The notes under the pieces: generated by a model | Databases searched by the model: none | The model's input: only the letters and a program-made list of their open reading frames with translations | What the model was told of the DNA's origin: nothing | Made by a program: the position numbers and the translations under genes | Part shown: piece by piece, positions 16,011 through 24,798 of the stretch | Layout: each line of letters opens with the position of its first letter | How positions within the stretch are numbered: position 1 is the first letter of the stretch | Assembly: GCF_010384365.1 (NCBI RefSeq) | Contig: NZ_CP048397.1 | Span: 5,766,001 to 5,830,000 of the forward strand | Direction: 5' to 3' | Length of the DNA: 64,000 bases | DNA from: Streptomyces sp. S4.7 | Lineage (GTDB): Bacteria; Actinomycetota; Actinomycetes; Streptomycetales; Streptomycetaceae

Positions 16011-18251
16011 ATGAGCGCAGAGGCCACGAGCCCTGGTGCCCGGAGCCGCAGGCGCGGCCGTACCAGTATCGACCTCCGTCGGCTCGGCAAAGCCGCGTTA
16101 CTGGGGCCCGCTTCCAGGGACCGGCTGCCGGACGCGATCGGCCATGTGGCCGACGCCCACCGCGCGCACCATCCCGACGCGGACCTTCTCGTGCTGGGCA
16201 AGGCGTACGTGCTCGCCGAGACGTCGCACCGCGGGCAGTTCCGCAAGAGCGGCGAGCCCTACATCACGCATCCGCTCGCGGTGACCCTGATCCTCGCCGA
16301 ACTCGGCGCCGAGACCACGACGTTGACGGCGTCGCTCCTGCACGACACCGTCGAGGACACGGATGTGACGCTCGATCAGGTTCGCGCGGAGTTCGGCGAC
16401 GAGGTCTGCTATCTGGTCGACGGTGTGACGAAGCTGGAGAAGGTCGACTACGGGGCCGCCGCCGAGCCCGAGACCTTCCGCAAGATGCTCGTCGCCACCG
16501 GCAACGATGTCCGGGTGATGTCGATCAAACTCGCCGACCGGCTGCACAACATGCGCACCCTCGGTGTGATGCGGCCGGAGAAGCAGGAACGCATCGCCAA
16601 GGTCACCCACGACGTCCTCATCCCGCTGGCCGAACGTCTCGGCGTGCAGGCGCTCAAGACCGAGCTGGAGGACCTGGTGTTCGCCATCCTCCAGCCGGAG
16701 GAGTACGAGCGCACCCGCACCGTCATCGCGGACAGGGCAGGCGCCGGGCCGAGTCTGGACCTGGTCGCCGAGGATGTGCGGCGGACGGTTCGTGAGGCCG
16801 ACATCACGGCCGAAGTCGTCATCAGGCCGCGGCACTTCCTCTCCGTGCACCGTGCCCGCCTGAAACGCGGCGAGATGCGGGGCACGGACTTCGGCCGCCT
16901 TCTGGTCCTGGTCGGGGAGGACGCCGACTGTTACGCCGTGCTGGGGGAGTTGCACACCTGTTTCACTCCGGTGATCTCCGAGTTCAAGGACTTCATCGCC
17001 GCCCCGAAGTACAACCTGTACCAGTCGCTGCACACGGCGGTCGCGGGCCCCGGCGGGGCGGTCGTCGAAGTCCTCATCCGTACGCACCAGATGCACAAGG
17101 TCGCCGAGGCCGGTGTGGTCGCGCTGGGCAATCCGTACGCGCCCGTCGACGGTGCGGAACCGGCCGACGGCGAACGCACCGACCCGACCAGGCCCGGCTG
17201 GCTCTCCCGCCTCCTGGAGTGGCAGGAGTCGGCGACCGATCCGGACACGTTCTGGACGACGCTGCGCGCCGATCTCGCCCAGGACCGGGAGATCAGCGTG
17301 TTCCTCGCAGACGGGGGCATGCTCGGCCTGCCCGCCGGCGCGACATGTGTGGACGCGGCGTACGCGCAGTACGGCGACGGCGCGCACGGCTGCATCGGCG
17401 CGCGCGTCAACGGCCGTCTGGCGACGCTGAGTACGGTCCTGGTCGACGGCGACACGGTGCAACTGCTGCTGGCTCACAGCCCCGCCCAGGAGCCCCGGAA
17501 CGGCCGGGACGGGGACGGCGACGGGAGCGGCACGGGAAAGGCCGGGAGCACCGGCGGCCCCGGGGACGTCGAGGGCACTCCCGGCGGTGGGCGCGGCCAG
17601 GACCCGCAGGGCACGGCGGACCCGGCGCACGGCCGGCATCAGGACACCGCCCCCGGCCCCTCTCCCGAGTGGCTGGACCACGCCCGTACGCCCGCCGCGC
17701 GCATCGCGATCGCCGGCTGGCTCGCCGCGAATCCGGAGAGCCTGAAGGTGGCCGAGGCGCCGCCCCGTACGCCCGGCGCCGTCACGGCGGGGCGGCGCGG
17801 CGTGGCCAATGTGGTTGTGGACGTGCCCGAGGCGACCGTACGGCTGGCCGGCTGCTGCACCCCCGTCCCGCCCGACGCCGTCACCGGCTTCACGGTCCGG
17901 GGCGGCGCCGTCACCGTGCACCGCGCGGAGTGTCCCGCCGTCGGCAGGATGACCGCGCTCGGCCGCCCGCCGCTCACGGTGCGCTGGGGCGACGAGGCGG
18001 AGTGCCGGGTCACGCTGTACGCGGAGTCCTTCGGCCGGCCCCGGCTGCTCGCCGATCTCACCGAGGCCATCGCCACGGCGGGCGCGGCGATCGTGTCGGC
18101 CAACGTGGAGCCGCCGAGCGAGCAGCGGGTACGGCACACGTACACGCTCCAACTGCCCGACGCGGCGGGGCTCCCCGGCCTGATGCGCGCCATGCGGGAC
18201 GTGCCCGGGGTGTTCGACGTACGGCGCGCGCAGCACGAGCCGGCTCCCTGA
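16011..18251 (+). CDS. rshA: RelA/SpoT homologue RshA
   Basis: (p)ppGpp metabolic enzyme, 746 aa. The hydrolase HD domain is complete: RKSGEPYITHPLAV, SLLHDTVEDT and LADRLHNMRTL. The synthetase domain (about 260-370) keeps RHFLSVH, SEFKDFIAAPKYNLYQSLHT and VEVLIRTHQMH, but the usual YD...RI strand reads TDFGRLLVLV and the AHWxYK box is replaced by VALGNPY. A TGS domain follows (ISVFLADGGMLGLPAG), then a Gly-rich linker of about 60 residues (roughly 510-560), a Cys/His RIS region (GCCTPVPPDAVTGF) and a C-terminal ACT domain. ATG 16011 has GGAGG upstream. This is the second Rel of Streptomyces beside RelA; net direction of the reaction in this copy is unclear. Confidence 0.88.
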   Translation: MSAEATSPGARSRRRGRTSIDLRRLGKAALLGPASRDRLPDAIGHVADAHRAHHPDADLLVLGKAYVLAETSHRGQFRKSGEPYITHPLAVTLILAELGAETTTLTASLLHDTVEDTDVTLDQVRAEFGDEVCYLVDGVTKLEKVDYGAAAEPETFRKMLVATGNDVRVMSIKLADRLHNMRTLGVMRPEKQERIAKVTHDVLIPLAERLGVQALKTELEDLVFAILQPEEYERTRTVIADRAGAGPSLDLVAEDVRRTVREADITAEVVIRPRHFLSVHRARLKRGEMRGTDFGRLLVLVGEDADCYAVLGELHTCFTPVISEFKDFIAAPKYNLYQSLHTAVAGPGGAVVEVLIRTHQMHKVAEAGVVALGNPYAPVDGAEPADGERTDPTRPGWLSRLLEWQESATDPDTFWTTLRADLAQDREISVFLADGGMLGLPAGATCVDAAYAQYGDGAHGCIGARVNGRLATLSTVLVDGDTVQLLLAHSPAQEPRNGRDGDGDGSGTGKAGSTGGPGDVEGTPGGGRGQDPQGTADPAHGRHQDTAPGPSPEWLDHARTPAARIAIAGWLAANPESLKVAEAPPRTPGAVTAGRRGVANVVVDVPEATVRLAGCCTPVPPDAVTGFTVRGGAVTVHRAECPAVGRMTALGRPPLTVRWGDEAECRVTLYAESFGRPRLLADLTEAIATAGAAIVSANVEPPSEQRVRHTYTLQLPDAAGLPGLMRAMRDVPGVFDVRRAQHEPAP

Positions 18252-18432
18252 GCAGGCGCGCCGCCCTGCGCCCAGGTGCCCGCCCCGTACGCCGCGGCCC
18301 CCTGCTCCACCGAGCCGTGCCCCGCCCCGCGGGCGCCGGCACGGCCTGAGCCCGGCGGCCCGGCCGCCTCTTTCGGGTGGGCGTGAAGCGCGCCGCCGCC
18401 GTAGGTGCGCCGTGCGCTGGTAGCGGTGGTCC

Positions 18433-19878
18433 ATGCTGCTCACCTCCCCCCGGCTGCGCGCCGCCCTGCTGGCCACCGCGTCGGCCACCCTCGTCGCCGC
18501 GACACTCCCCGCTCCCGCCCCGGTGGCGCTCGGTATCGGCGATCCGCTCTTCCCGTATCTGGGCAACCCCGGATACGACGTCCTCGCCTACGACATCGGC
18601 CTCACCTACCGGGGCGACAACTCCAAGCCGCTCGACGCGGTCACCAAGATCGACGCGCGGGCGACCCAGCGTCTTGAACGCGTCAACCTCGACTTCACCC
18701 ACGGCAAGGTCGGCTCCGTCGAGGTCGACGGCGCGCGCGCCGACTTCGCGACCGTCGGCGAAGACCTCGTGGTCACGCCGCGCGAGGCCGTGGAGGCCGG
18801 CTCACGGGTACGCGTCACCGTCACCCACACCAGCGACCCCACGGGCGGCAAGGGCGGCTGGGTGCGGACGAAGGACGGCCTCGCGATGGCCAACCAGGCC
18901 GACGCCGCGCACCGCGTCTTCCCGGGCAACGACCACCCGGCCGACAAGGCGGCGTTCACCTTCCGGGTCACCGCGCCCGGCAAGCTGACCGTCGTGGCCA
19001 ACGGTCTTCCGGTGGCGAAGACCCGTAACGGCGCGACCACCACCTGGACGTACCGCACCCGTCACCCCATGGCCACCGAGCTGGCGCAGGTGTCCATCGG
19101 GGAGTCGGCCGTGGTGCACCGGGAGGGTCCGCGCGGACTGCCCCTGCGCGACGTGGTCCCGGCCGCCGACCGCGCGAAGCTGGAGCCGTGGCTGGCGAAG
19201 ACGCCGGCACAGATCGAGTGGATGGAGCGGCAGGTCGGGCGGTACCCCTTCGAGACGTACGGCGTCCTCGTCGCCGCCGCCGAGACCGGTTTCGAGCTGG
19301 AGACACAGACGCTGTCGCTCTTCGAGCGTTCGCTGTTCACCCGGCCCGAGTACCCCGAGTGGTACGTCGACTCGGTCATGGTCCACGAGCTGGCGCACCA
19401 GTGGTTCGGCGACAGCGTCTCACCGCGCGCGTGGTCAGACCTGTGGCTCAACGAGGGCCACGCGAGCTGGTACGAGGCGATGTACGCGCAGGAGCACGCG
19501 GACAAGCCGCTGGAGGAGCGGATGCGCGAGGCCTACCGGCTGTCCGACGGCTGGCGGGCGGCCGGCGGTCCGCCCGCCGCACCGGAGCCGCCCTCGCCCG
19601 GCAAGCAGATCAGCCTGTTCCGGCCCGTGGTGTACGACGGCAGTGCGCTGGTGCTCTACGCGCTGCGCCAGGAGATCGGCGCGGGGGAGTTCCGGCGGCT
19701 GGAGCGGGAGTGGGTGCGCGACCACCGGGACGGGACGGCGAGTACGGCGGACTTCACGCGGCTGGCGTCGGACATCGCGGGGCGTGACCTGTCGGACTTC
19801 TTCGAGGCGTGGCTGTACGGGCGCCGGACGCCGCCCATGCCGGGGCACCCGGAGTGGAAGAGTGCGGCGTTGAAGTAG
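18433..19878 (+). CDS. Secreted M1-family metallopeptidase (481 aa)
   Basis: Zinc aminopeptidase-like enzyme. The N-terminus MLLTSPRLRAALLATASATL is a signal peptide ending near APVALG. The zinc site is HELAHQWFGDSV (His318, Glu319, His322) with the third ligand Glu341 in WLNEGHAS. It lacks a classical GAMEN motif; the matching position is AAETGFELETQTLSLFE. At 481 aa it ends after the catalytic domain and lacks the large C-terminal part of PepN-type enzymes, as in many secreted streptomycete members. ATG 18433 starts 181 bp after rshA. The substrate is unknown. Confidence 0.85.
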   Translation: MLLTSPRLRAALLATASATLVAATLPAPAPVALGIGDPLFPYLGNPGYDVLAYDIGLTYRGDNSKPLDAVTKIDARATQRLERVNLDFTHGKVGSVEVDGARADFATVGEDLVVTPREAVEAGSRVRVTVTHTSDPTGGKGGWVRTKDGLAMANQADAAHRVFPGNDHPADKAAFTFRVTAPGKLTVVANGLPVAKTRNGATTTWTYRTRHPMATELAQVSIGESAVVHREGPRGLPLRDVVPAADRAKLEPWLAKTPAQIEWMERQVGRYPFETYGVLVAAAETGFELETQTLSLFERSLFTRPEYPEWYVDSVMVHELAHQWFGDSVSPRAWSDLWLNEGHASWYEAMYAQEHADKPLEERMREAYRLSDGWRAAGGPPAAPEPPSPGKQISLFRPVVYDGSALVLYALRQEIGAGEFRRLEREWVRDHRDGTASTADFTRLASDIAGRDLSDFFEAWLYGRRTPPMPGHPEWKSAALK

Positions 19879-20046
19879 GAGGCGAGCGAACGGCGCGAGG
19901 GGAGGCCGCCGCGAGGGCCGTGGGGGCGGCCGGTGAACCGGACGCGAAACCCATATGACGCTCCCGGCCGTGACGTGCCACCATCAAGGGGTCGGCGGCG
20001 CTGCCGGGACCGGTACTCCGGGGCCGGGACGCCGGACCGGGACGCC

Positions 20047-20073
20047 GGGAATCAATCCGGGTCGTCACGCGTT
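20047..20073 (+). promoter_or_regulatory. SigR-type promoter before hflX
   Basis: GGGAAT (20047-20052), 18 bases, then GTT (20071-20073) matches the SigR consensus GGGAAT-N18-GTT exactly. The hflX ATG is about 60 bp downstream. The inverted repeat GTCAC-N5-GTGAC spans the 3' half of this element, and CTGTCCACA, a DnaA-box-like 9-mer, follows at 20096-20104. Confidence 0.7.
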
Positions 20074-20134
20074 GTGACCGATATGGGTGGGCAGTCTGTC
20101 CACACCCGAACACTCTCTTCGACGTAAGGATCCA

Positions 20135-21631
20135 ATGACCTCCTCTTCTTCCCCTTCCCAGGACGAGCAGATCTCCGCGGACCCCCGCACGGAAAGCCTT
20201 CGGGCCGATGCCCTGATGGAAGAGGACGTCGCCTGGAGCCAAGAGATCGACGGAAACCGGGACGGCGACCAGTTCGACCGTTCCGACCGCGCGGCGCTGA
20301 GGCGCGTGGCGGGCCTGTCCACCGAGCTCGAAGACGTCACCGAGGTCGAGTACCGGCAGCTGCGCCTGGAGCGCGTCGTGCTGGTCGGCGTCTGGGTCTC
20401 CGGGACGGTGCGGGAGGCCGAGAATTCGCTCGCCGAGCTGGCGGCGCTGGCCGAGACGGCCGGCGCGCTCGTGCTCGACGGAGTCATCCAGCGCCGTGAC
20501 AAGCCCGACCCGGCCACCTACATCGGCTCGGGCAAGGCGCGTGAGCTGTACGACATGGTGCTGGAGACCGGGGCGGACACCGTCGTCTGCGACGGTGAGC
20601 TCAGTCCCGGTCAGCTCATCCATCTCGAGGACGTCGTCAAGGTCAAGGTCGTGGACCGTACGGCCCTGATCCTGGACATCTTCGCCCAGCACGCCAAGTC
20701 CCGGGAGGGCAAGGCACAGGTCGCGCTGGCCCAGATGCAGTACATGCTGCCGAGGCTGCGCGGCTGGGGTCAGTCGCTGTCCCGGCAGATGGGCGGCGGC
20801 GGCGGTGGCGGCATGGCCACTCGCGGTCCCGGTGAGACGAAGATCGAGACGGACCGGCGGCGGATCCGCGAGAAGATGGCGAAGATGCGCCGGGAGATCG
20901 CGGAGATGAAGACCGGCCGCGAGATCAAGCGGCAGGAGCGCCGGCGCCACAGGGTGCCGTCGGTGGCGATCGCCGGATATACGAACGCGGGCAAGTCCTC
21001 GCTGCTCAACCGCCTCACCGGCGCCGGCGTCCTGGTGGAGAACGCGCTGTTCGCCACCCTGGACCCGACCGTGCGCCGGGCCGAGACACCGAGCGGCAGG
21101 ATCTACACCCTGGCCGACACCGTCGGGTTCGTACGGCATCTGCCGCACCACCTCGTGGAGGCGTTCCGGTCGACGATGGAGGAGGTCGGAGACTCCGATC
21201 TGATCCTGCACGTGGTCGACGGCTCGCATCCCGCTCCCGAGGAGCAGCTCGCCGCCGTGCGCGAGGTCATCCGCGACGTGGGCGCGGTGGACGTCCGCGA
21301 GATCGTGGTGATCAACAAGGCCGACGCGGCGGACCCGGAGGTCCTCCAGCGGCTGCTGCGGATGGAGCGGTACGCGATCGCCGTGTCCGCTCGGACCGGT
21401 GCCGGTATGGCGGAGCTGCTCGCGCTCATCGACACCGAGCTGCCCAGGCCCGCGATCACGGTCGAGGCACTGGTGCCGTACACCGACGGCGGTCTGGTCT
21501 CGCGGGTGCACGCCGAGGGTGAGGTGCTGTCCGAGGAGCACACCCCGGAGGGCACCCTGCTGAAGGCGCAGGTCCACGAGGAGCTGGCATCGGCGCTCGC
21601 CGCGTACATGCCTGTTCCCGCGGCCGGCTGA
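20135..21631 (+). CDS. hflX: Ribosome-associated GTPase HflX
   Basis: GTPase that splits stalled or hibernating ribosomes, 498 aa. The HflX N-terminal domain contains TYIGSGKARELYDMV. A Gly-rich MGGGGGGGMATRGPGETK segment marks the linker. G motifs: GYTNAGKSSLLNRLT (G1), DTVGFVRHLPHHLV (G3) and VVINKADAAD (G4). ATG 20135 is preceded by AAGGA; the upstream in-frame start lacks one. It closes the miaA-dapF-rshA-hflX group, all linked to translation quality. The SigR-like promoter suggests induction by thiol-oxidative stress. Confidence 0.94.
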   Translation: MTSSSSPSQDEQISADPRTESLRADALMEEDVAWSQEIDGNRDGDQFDRSDRAALRRVAGLSTELEDVTEVEYRQLRLERVVLVGVWVSGTVREAENSLAELAALAETAGALVLDGVIQRRDKPDPATYIGSGKARELYDMVLETGADTVVCDGELSPGQLIHLEDVVKVKVVDRTALILDIFAQHAKSREGKAQVALAQMQYMLPRLRGWGQSLSRQMGGGGGGGMATRGPGETKIETDRRRIREKMAKMRREIAEMKTGREIKRQERRRHRVPSVAIAGYTNAGKSSLLNRLTGAGVLVENALFATLDPTVRRAETPSGRIYTLADTVGFVRHLPHHLVEAFRSTMEEVGDSDLILHVVDGSHPAPEEQLAAVREVIRDVGAVDVREIVVINKADAADPEVLQRLLRMERYAIAVSARTGAGMAELLALIDTELPRPAITVEALVPYTDGGLVSRVHAEGEVLSEEHTPEGTLLKAQVHEELASALAAYMPVPAAG

Positions 21632-21663
21632 CCGCACCGCGCGCCGCGATTCGTTGACGGCGC

Positions 21664-21698
21664 AAGGCCCGCCCCCTCCACGCGAGGGGGCGGGCCTT
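21664..21698. terminator. Terminator between hflX and the serine peptidase
   Basis: A perfect 14-bp stem (21664-21677 with 21685-21698), 7-nt loop, ending in TTTT. It serves the convergent pair hflX and the peptidase gene. Confidence 0.9.
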
Positions 21699-21720
21699 TT
21701 GCCGTGCGGGCTCCGGGCGT

Positions 21721-22893
21721 CTACTCGCCCGCGAACTTGTCACTCATCATCGTGTAGAGCTGCTCGGCACCCTCGCCGAGCCGGGGACCGGCCAGCCAGC
21801 CCGAAGTGACCGGGCCGATCGAGGTGTTGGAGACCAGTACCGACTTGCCGTCGGGTCCGGCCGCGAACCAGCCGCCGCCGGAGGACCCGCCGGTCATGGA
21901 GCAGCCGATGCGCCACATCGTGGGCGTACCGGCGGCGATCGACAGCCTGCCGGCGTTGTCGACGCACTTGTGCATGATCAGCCCGTCGTACGGCGGGGCC
22001 GCGGGGTAACCCCACGCGCCCAGGCTGCCGATGCTGCTCGCCTCGGGGGCGTCGAAGTCGACGTCGAGCGCGGCGCCGACCGTCTCCTCCAGCGACTTGC
22101 CGCCGTTCTCCGGGGTGACGTGCATGACCGAGTAGTCGTACGCCGCGCCGTCGCCGCCGGTCGGGCCACCGTCGCTGATCCACTCGTTGGAGGTGGCGAC
22201 CCAGTCGGCCCAGTACTGCCCGTACGGGGCGATCTCCTGCGGCTGCGCGTTCTGCAGATCGGCGGAGGACTTGCCCGTGTTGTTGTAGGCGGGGACGAAC
22301 ATGATGTTCCGGTACCAGCCGCCGCCCGCGCCCGCGTGCACGCAGTGCCCCGCGGTCCACACCAGGTTGGACTTGCCGGGGTTCTTCGGGTCCTTGATCA
22401 CGGTGGCCGAGCAGACCATCGAGCCCTCGGGTGAGTCGAAGAAGACCTTGCCGACGGGCGCCGCGTGGTCGGTGTACGGCGTCTTCTCCGGCTCGGCCTG
22501 GACCGGTCGCGGCTCGGGGTCGGTGACGTCCTGGTCGCCGGAGACGTCACCGGCGGCGAGGGTCTTGGTCGGCGACTTCGCCGTCTTCATCCGCTCGGGC
22601 TTCCACAGGTTCTCGATGACCGGGTTGACGAAGTCCTTGGCGCTGCGCAGCCACTTGTCCTTCTCCCAGTTCTTCCACTCACCGTCCTTCCACTTCTCCG
22701 GGTCGAGACCGTGCTCCTTGAGCCGGTCGGCCAGATCCGCGGGTATCTCGCTGCCTGCCTCGCCGGCGGCGGGAGTTGAGGCGGCGGGCTTGTCCGCCGC
22801 CTTGTCCTCGCCTCCACCGCCGCAGGCCGTCGCCGTCATCGCGAGGGCCGCGACGAGGCTGGTGGCGGCCAGCAATGGACGTATCGATCGCAT
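21721..22893 (-). CDS. Lipoprotein trypsin-like serine peptidase, copy 1
   Basis: Exported protein of 390 aa. The signal peptide MRSIRPLLAATSLVAALAMT is followed by TATACGGGG, so the Cys is probably lipidated. The polar N-terminal region has KDGEWKNWEKDKWL, shared with the neighbouring copy. The catalytic triad is likely His in VWTAGHCVHAG, Asp in AAYDYSVMHV and Ser in TGGSSGGGWF. About 60 percent of positions agree with the paralogue at 23092-24315, so the two are a tandem duplication. Transcribed in the same direction after a terminator, so each probably has its own promoter. The natural substrate is unknown. Confidence 0.82.
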   Translation of the reverse strand: MRSIRPLLAATSLVAALAMTATACGGGGEDKAADKPAASTPAAGEAGSEIPADLADRLKEHGLDPEKWKDGEWKNWEKDKWLRSAKDFVNPVIENLWKPERMKTAKSPTKTLAAGDVSGDQDVTDPEPRPVQAEPEKTPYTDHAAPVGKVFFDSPEGSMVCSATVIKDPKNPGKSNLVWTAGHCVHAGAGGGWYRNIMFVPAYNNTGKSSADLQNAQPQEIAPYGQYWADWVATSNEWISDGGPTGGDGAAYDYSVMHVTPENGGKSLEETVGAALDVDFDAPEASSIGSLGAWGYPAAPPYDGLIMHKCVDNAGRLSIAAGTPTMWRIGCSMTGGSSGGGWFAAGPDGKSVLVSNTSIGPVTSGWLAGPRLGEGAEQLYTMMSDKFAGE

Positions 22894-23042
22894 GAAAAAC
22901 GTTCCCCCTGAGAACTTGATTCACTTGCCATGAGCGTGTCACGCAAAAAGGTGGCCCTCAGGCGGACCACCTTGCGGTGACCGAACTCTATGCCGCCCCT
23001 TCCGGGATCGCCGAGCAGGGGCGTGGACCGTGGGCGTGGAGT

Positions 23043-23076
23043 GCGGTCCGCCGTGCCCGAGGGCACGGCGGACCGC
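23043..23076 (-). terminator. Terminator between the two peptidase genes
   Basis: A 15-bp perfect stem (23043-23057 and 23062-23076) with tetraloop CGAG, just after the stop of peptidase copy 2 in its direction of transcription. There is no T-run. Confidence 0.7.
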
Positions 23077-23091
23077 CCACCGGTCAGTGTT

Positions 23092-24315
23092 CTACCGGCC
23101 GGCGTACTTCTTGCTGACCGCCTCGTAGATGCCCTTGGCCTCGTCACCGAGACGCGGGCCCGCGAGCCAGCCGGCCGTCACCGGGCCTATCGAGGTGTTC
23201 GACACCAGGGCGGGCCGGCCGTCCTGGCCGGTGGCGACCCAGCCGCCGCCGGACGAACCGCCGGTCATCGTGCAACCTATGCGGTGCATCGTCGGGTCCT
23301 GCGCGTTGATGGACAGCCGACCCGGCTTGTCGCCGCACTGGAAGAGCTTCTGGCCGTCGAACGGCGGCGCAGCCGGGTAGCCGGTCGCCTTCATCGAATC
23401 GATCTCCGGCGTGGCCGGTGCGTTGAAGTCGACCGGCAGCGCGGCGCCGACGGTCTCCTCCAGCGACTTGCCGTCACCGCCCTTCTCGGGGGTCACATGG
23501 ATCACCGCGAAGTCGAACGGGGCGCCCAGACCACCCGTCGCCGCCCCCTCGGAGATCCACTCCTCGGAGGTCTGCGCCCACTCGCCCCACCAGATGCCGT
23601 GCGGGGCGATCTCCTCCTTGGCGGCGCTCTCCAACTCGGAGATCGGCAGGTCGCTGTTGTTGTACGAGGGCACGAAGGCGATGTTCCGGTACCAGCCGCC
23701 GCTCTTGCCCGCGTGCACGCAGTGGCCCGCCGTCCACACCATGTTGGACTTGCCGGGGTTGGCGGGGTCCTTCACCACCGTCGCCGAGCAGACCAACGAG
23801 CCCTCGGGGCCGTCGAAGAAGAGCTTCCCCGCCTCGGGCACGCTACCGTCGTACGGCGCGTTCACCGGCGTCGCCTCCACCGGCTGCGGAGTCGGGTCGG
23901 TGACACCCGCGTCGCCGGAGATGTCCTCCTCCTCGACCGGCTTGTCGGGCTCTTCGGCGTCCCGCATCCGGTCCGGGTCCCAGAGGCCCTCGATGATCGG
24001 GTTGACGTAGTCCCGTGCCTCACGGAGCCACTTGTCCTTGTCCCAGTTCTTCCATTCGCCGTCCTTCCACTTGTCCAGATCGATTCCGCGCTCCTTGAGG
24101 CGGTCCTGGAGGTCGGCGGGAATGGTGATCTTGTCGCCGGAGGACTCGGTCGACGAATCGCTCGGCTTGTCGCCCGCGTTCGTCTCCTCGGTGGGCCCGC
24201 AAGCGGTGGCCGTCAATGCGAGCGCCGCGGCGAGGGAGGCGACCACGACGGCGGGAGAGGTTCGCCGCGTGCCTGTCCCTCGGCGAGTGGTGGACGGTGG
24301 GCGAATGGCTCGCAT
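23092..24315 (-). CDS. Lipoprotein trypsin-like serine peptidase, copy 2
   Basis: 407-aa paralogue of the gene just downstream. The start ATG at 24315 follows AGGGGGAT, and MRAIRPPSTTRRGTGTRRT is a long charged n-region before the hydrophobic core and lipobox LTATACGPTE. The triad is conserved (VWTAGHCVHAG, PFDFAVIHV, TGGSSGGGWV). The KDGEWKNWDKDKWL block is also present. Differences concentrate in the linker after residue 100 (DAEEPDKPVEEEDISG). A longer in-frame stretch upstream of 24315 is Arg-rich and probably not translated. Substrate unknown. Confidence 0.82.
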   Translation of the reverse strand: MRAIRPPSTTRRGTGTRRTSPAVVVASLAAALALTATACGPTEETNAGDKPSDSSTESSGDKITIPADLQDRLKERGIDLDKWKDGEWKNWDKDKWLREARDYVNPIIEGLWDPDRMRDAEEPDKPVEEEDISGDAGVTDPTPQPVEATPVNAPYDGSVPEAGKLFFDGPEGSLVCSATVVKDPANPGKSNMVWTAGHCVHAGKSGGWYRNIAFVPSYNNSDLPISELESAAKEEIAPHGIWWGEWAQTSEEWISEGAATGGLGAPFDFAVIHVTPEKGGDGKSLEETVGAALPVDFNAPATPEIDSMKATGYPAAPPFDGQKLFQCGDKPGRLSINAQDPTMHRIGCTMTGGSSGGGWVATGQDGRPALVSNTSIGPVTAGWLAGPRLGDEAKGIYEAVSKKYAGR

Positions 24316-24624
24316 GTCGGGATCCCCCTGGGACTTCGGAACTGTTCTGAACTGACGGATCAACCGGATCCAACCGGACCGACTGGCCCGGCCGTGGTGA
24401 CCGGGGCCGGAAGTCGGCCCCACTATGCCGGTGCCGTTGGGGACGGCGGACGGCAGGGCCGTGGTTCCGCCGACGAAGGATCTTCCGGTCGGCCGTGATC
24501 CCAGGCGCTTGCCGTCGTTGGTACCTACGGGGGATTCGACGCCGGCGTTCACCGCATGCGCCGCGGCGCTCGGCCCGCCGCGTCGACGCGTGATGCATCC
24601 GTTCCCACGGGAGGACCGACAGCC
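24316..24624. other. 309-bp region at the head of the NIS locus with no gene
   Basis: This holds the promoters for peptidase copy 2 (leftward) and the siderophore genes (rightward). I see no match to the IdeR/DmdR iron box (TTAGGTTAGGCTAACCTAA-like), so iron control of the operon is not evident. Open frames here are short and Arg/Pro-rich. Confidence 0.45.
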
Positions 24625-24798
24625 GTGGCCCTGACCGAACTCCCTCCGCCGGTGCCGCTGGTCGCACCTGACGGCGCCCCTTCCCCCGGTCCGGGAACCG
24701 CCGCCGCGAGGACCGTCGGAACGGACGCCGGAAAGACCACCCGACGCCGACCGCACCGGCGCACCGACCCGGCCCCTCACCAGGAAGTCCTCCCGTGA
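24625..24798 (+). CDS. 57-aa ORF coupled to the siderophore synthetase, possibly a gene remnant
   Basis: GTG at 24625 has GGGAGGAC at 24608-24615, and the ORF stops within the GTGA overlap with the synthetase start (24795). The peptide starts MALTELPPPVPLVAPDGAPS and ends in an Arg/His-rich stretch; no fold is apparent. Good initiation signals and translational coupling argue that something was translated here. In related Streptomyces loci the synthetase is preceded by an aminotransferase and a decarboxylase (from memory), so this may be a deletion scar. It could also be a leader peptide. Confidence 0.35.
   Translation: MALTELPPPVPLVAPDGAPSPGPGTAAARTVGTDAGKTTRRRPHRRTDPAPHQEVLP

Noticed and set aside
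16098..18566. 822-aa minus-strand frame opposite rshA
   Set aside because: Antisense shadow of rshA with Gly/Arg/His-rich composition and no domain.
20096..20104. Single CTGTCCACA as a functional DnaA box before hflX
   Set aside because: One isolated partial match is expected by chance in GC-rich DNA.
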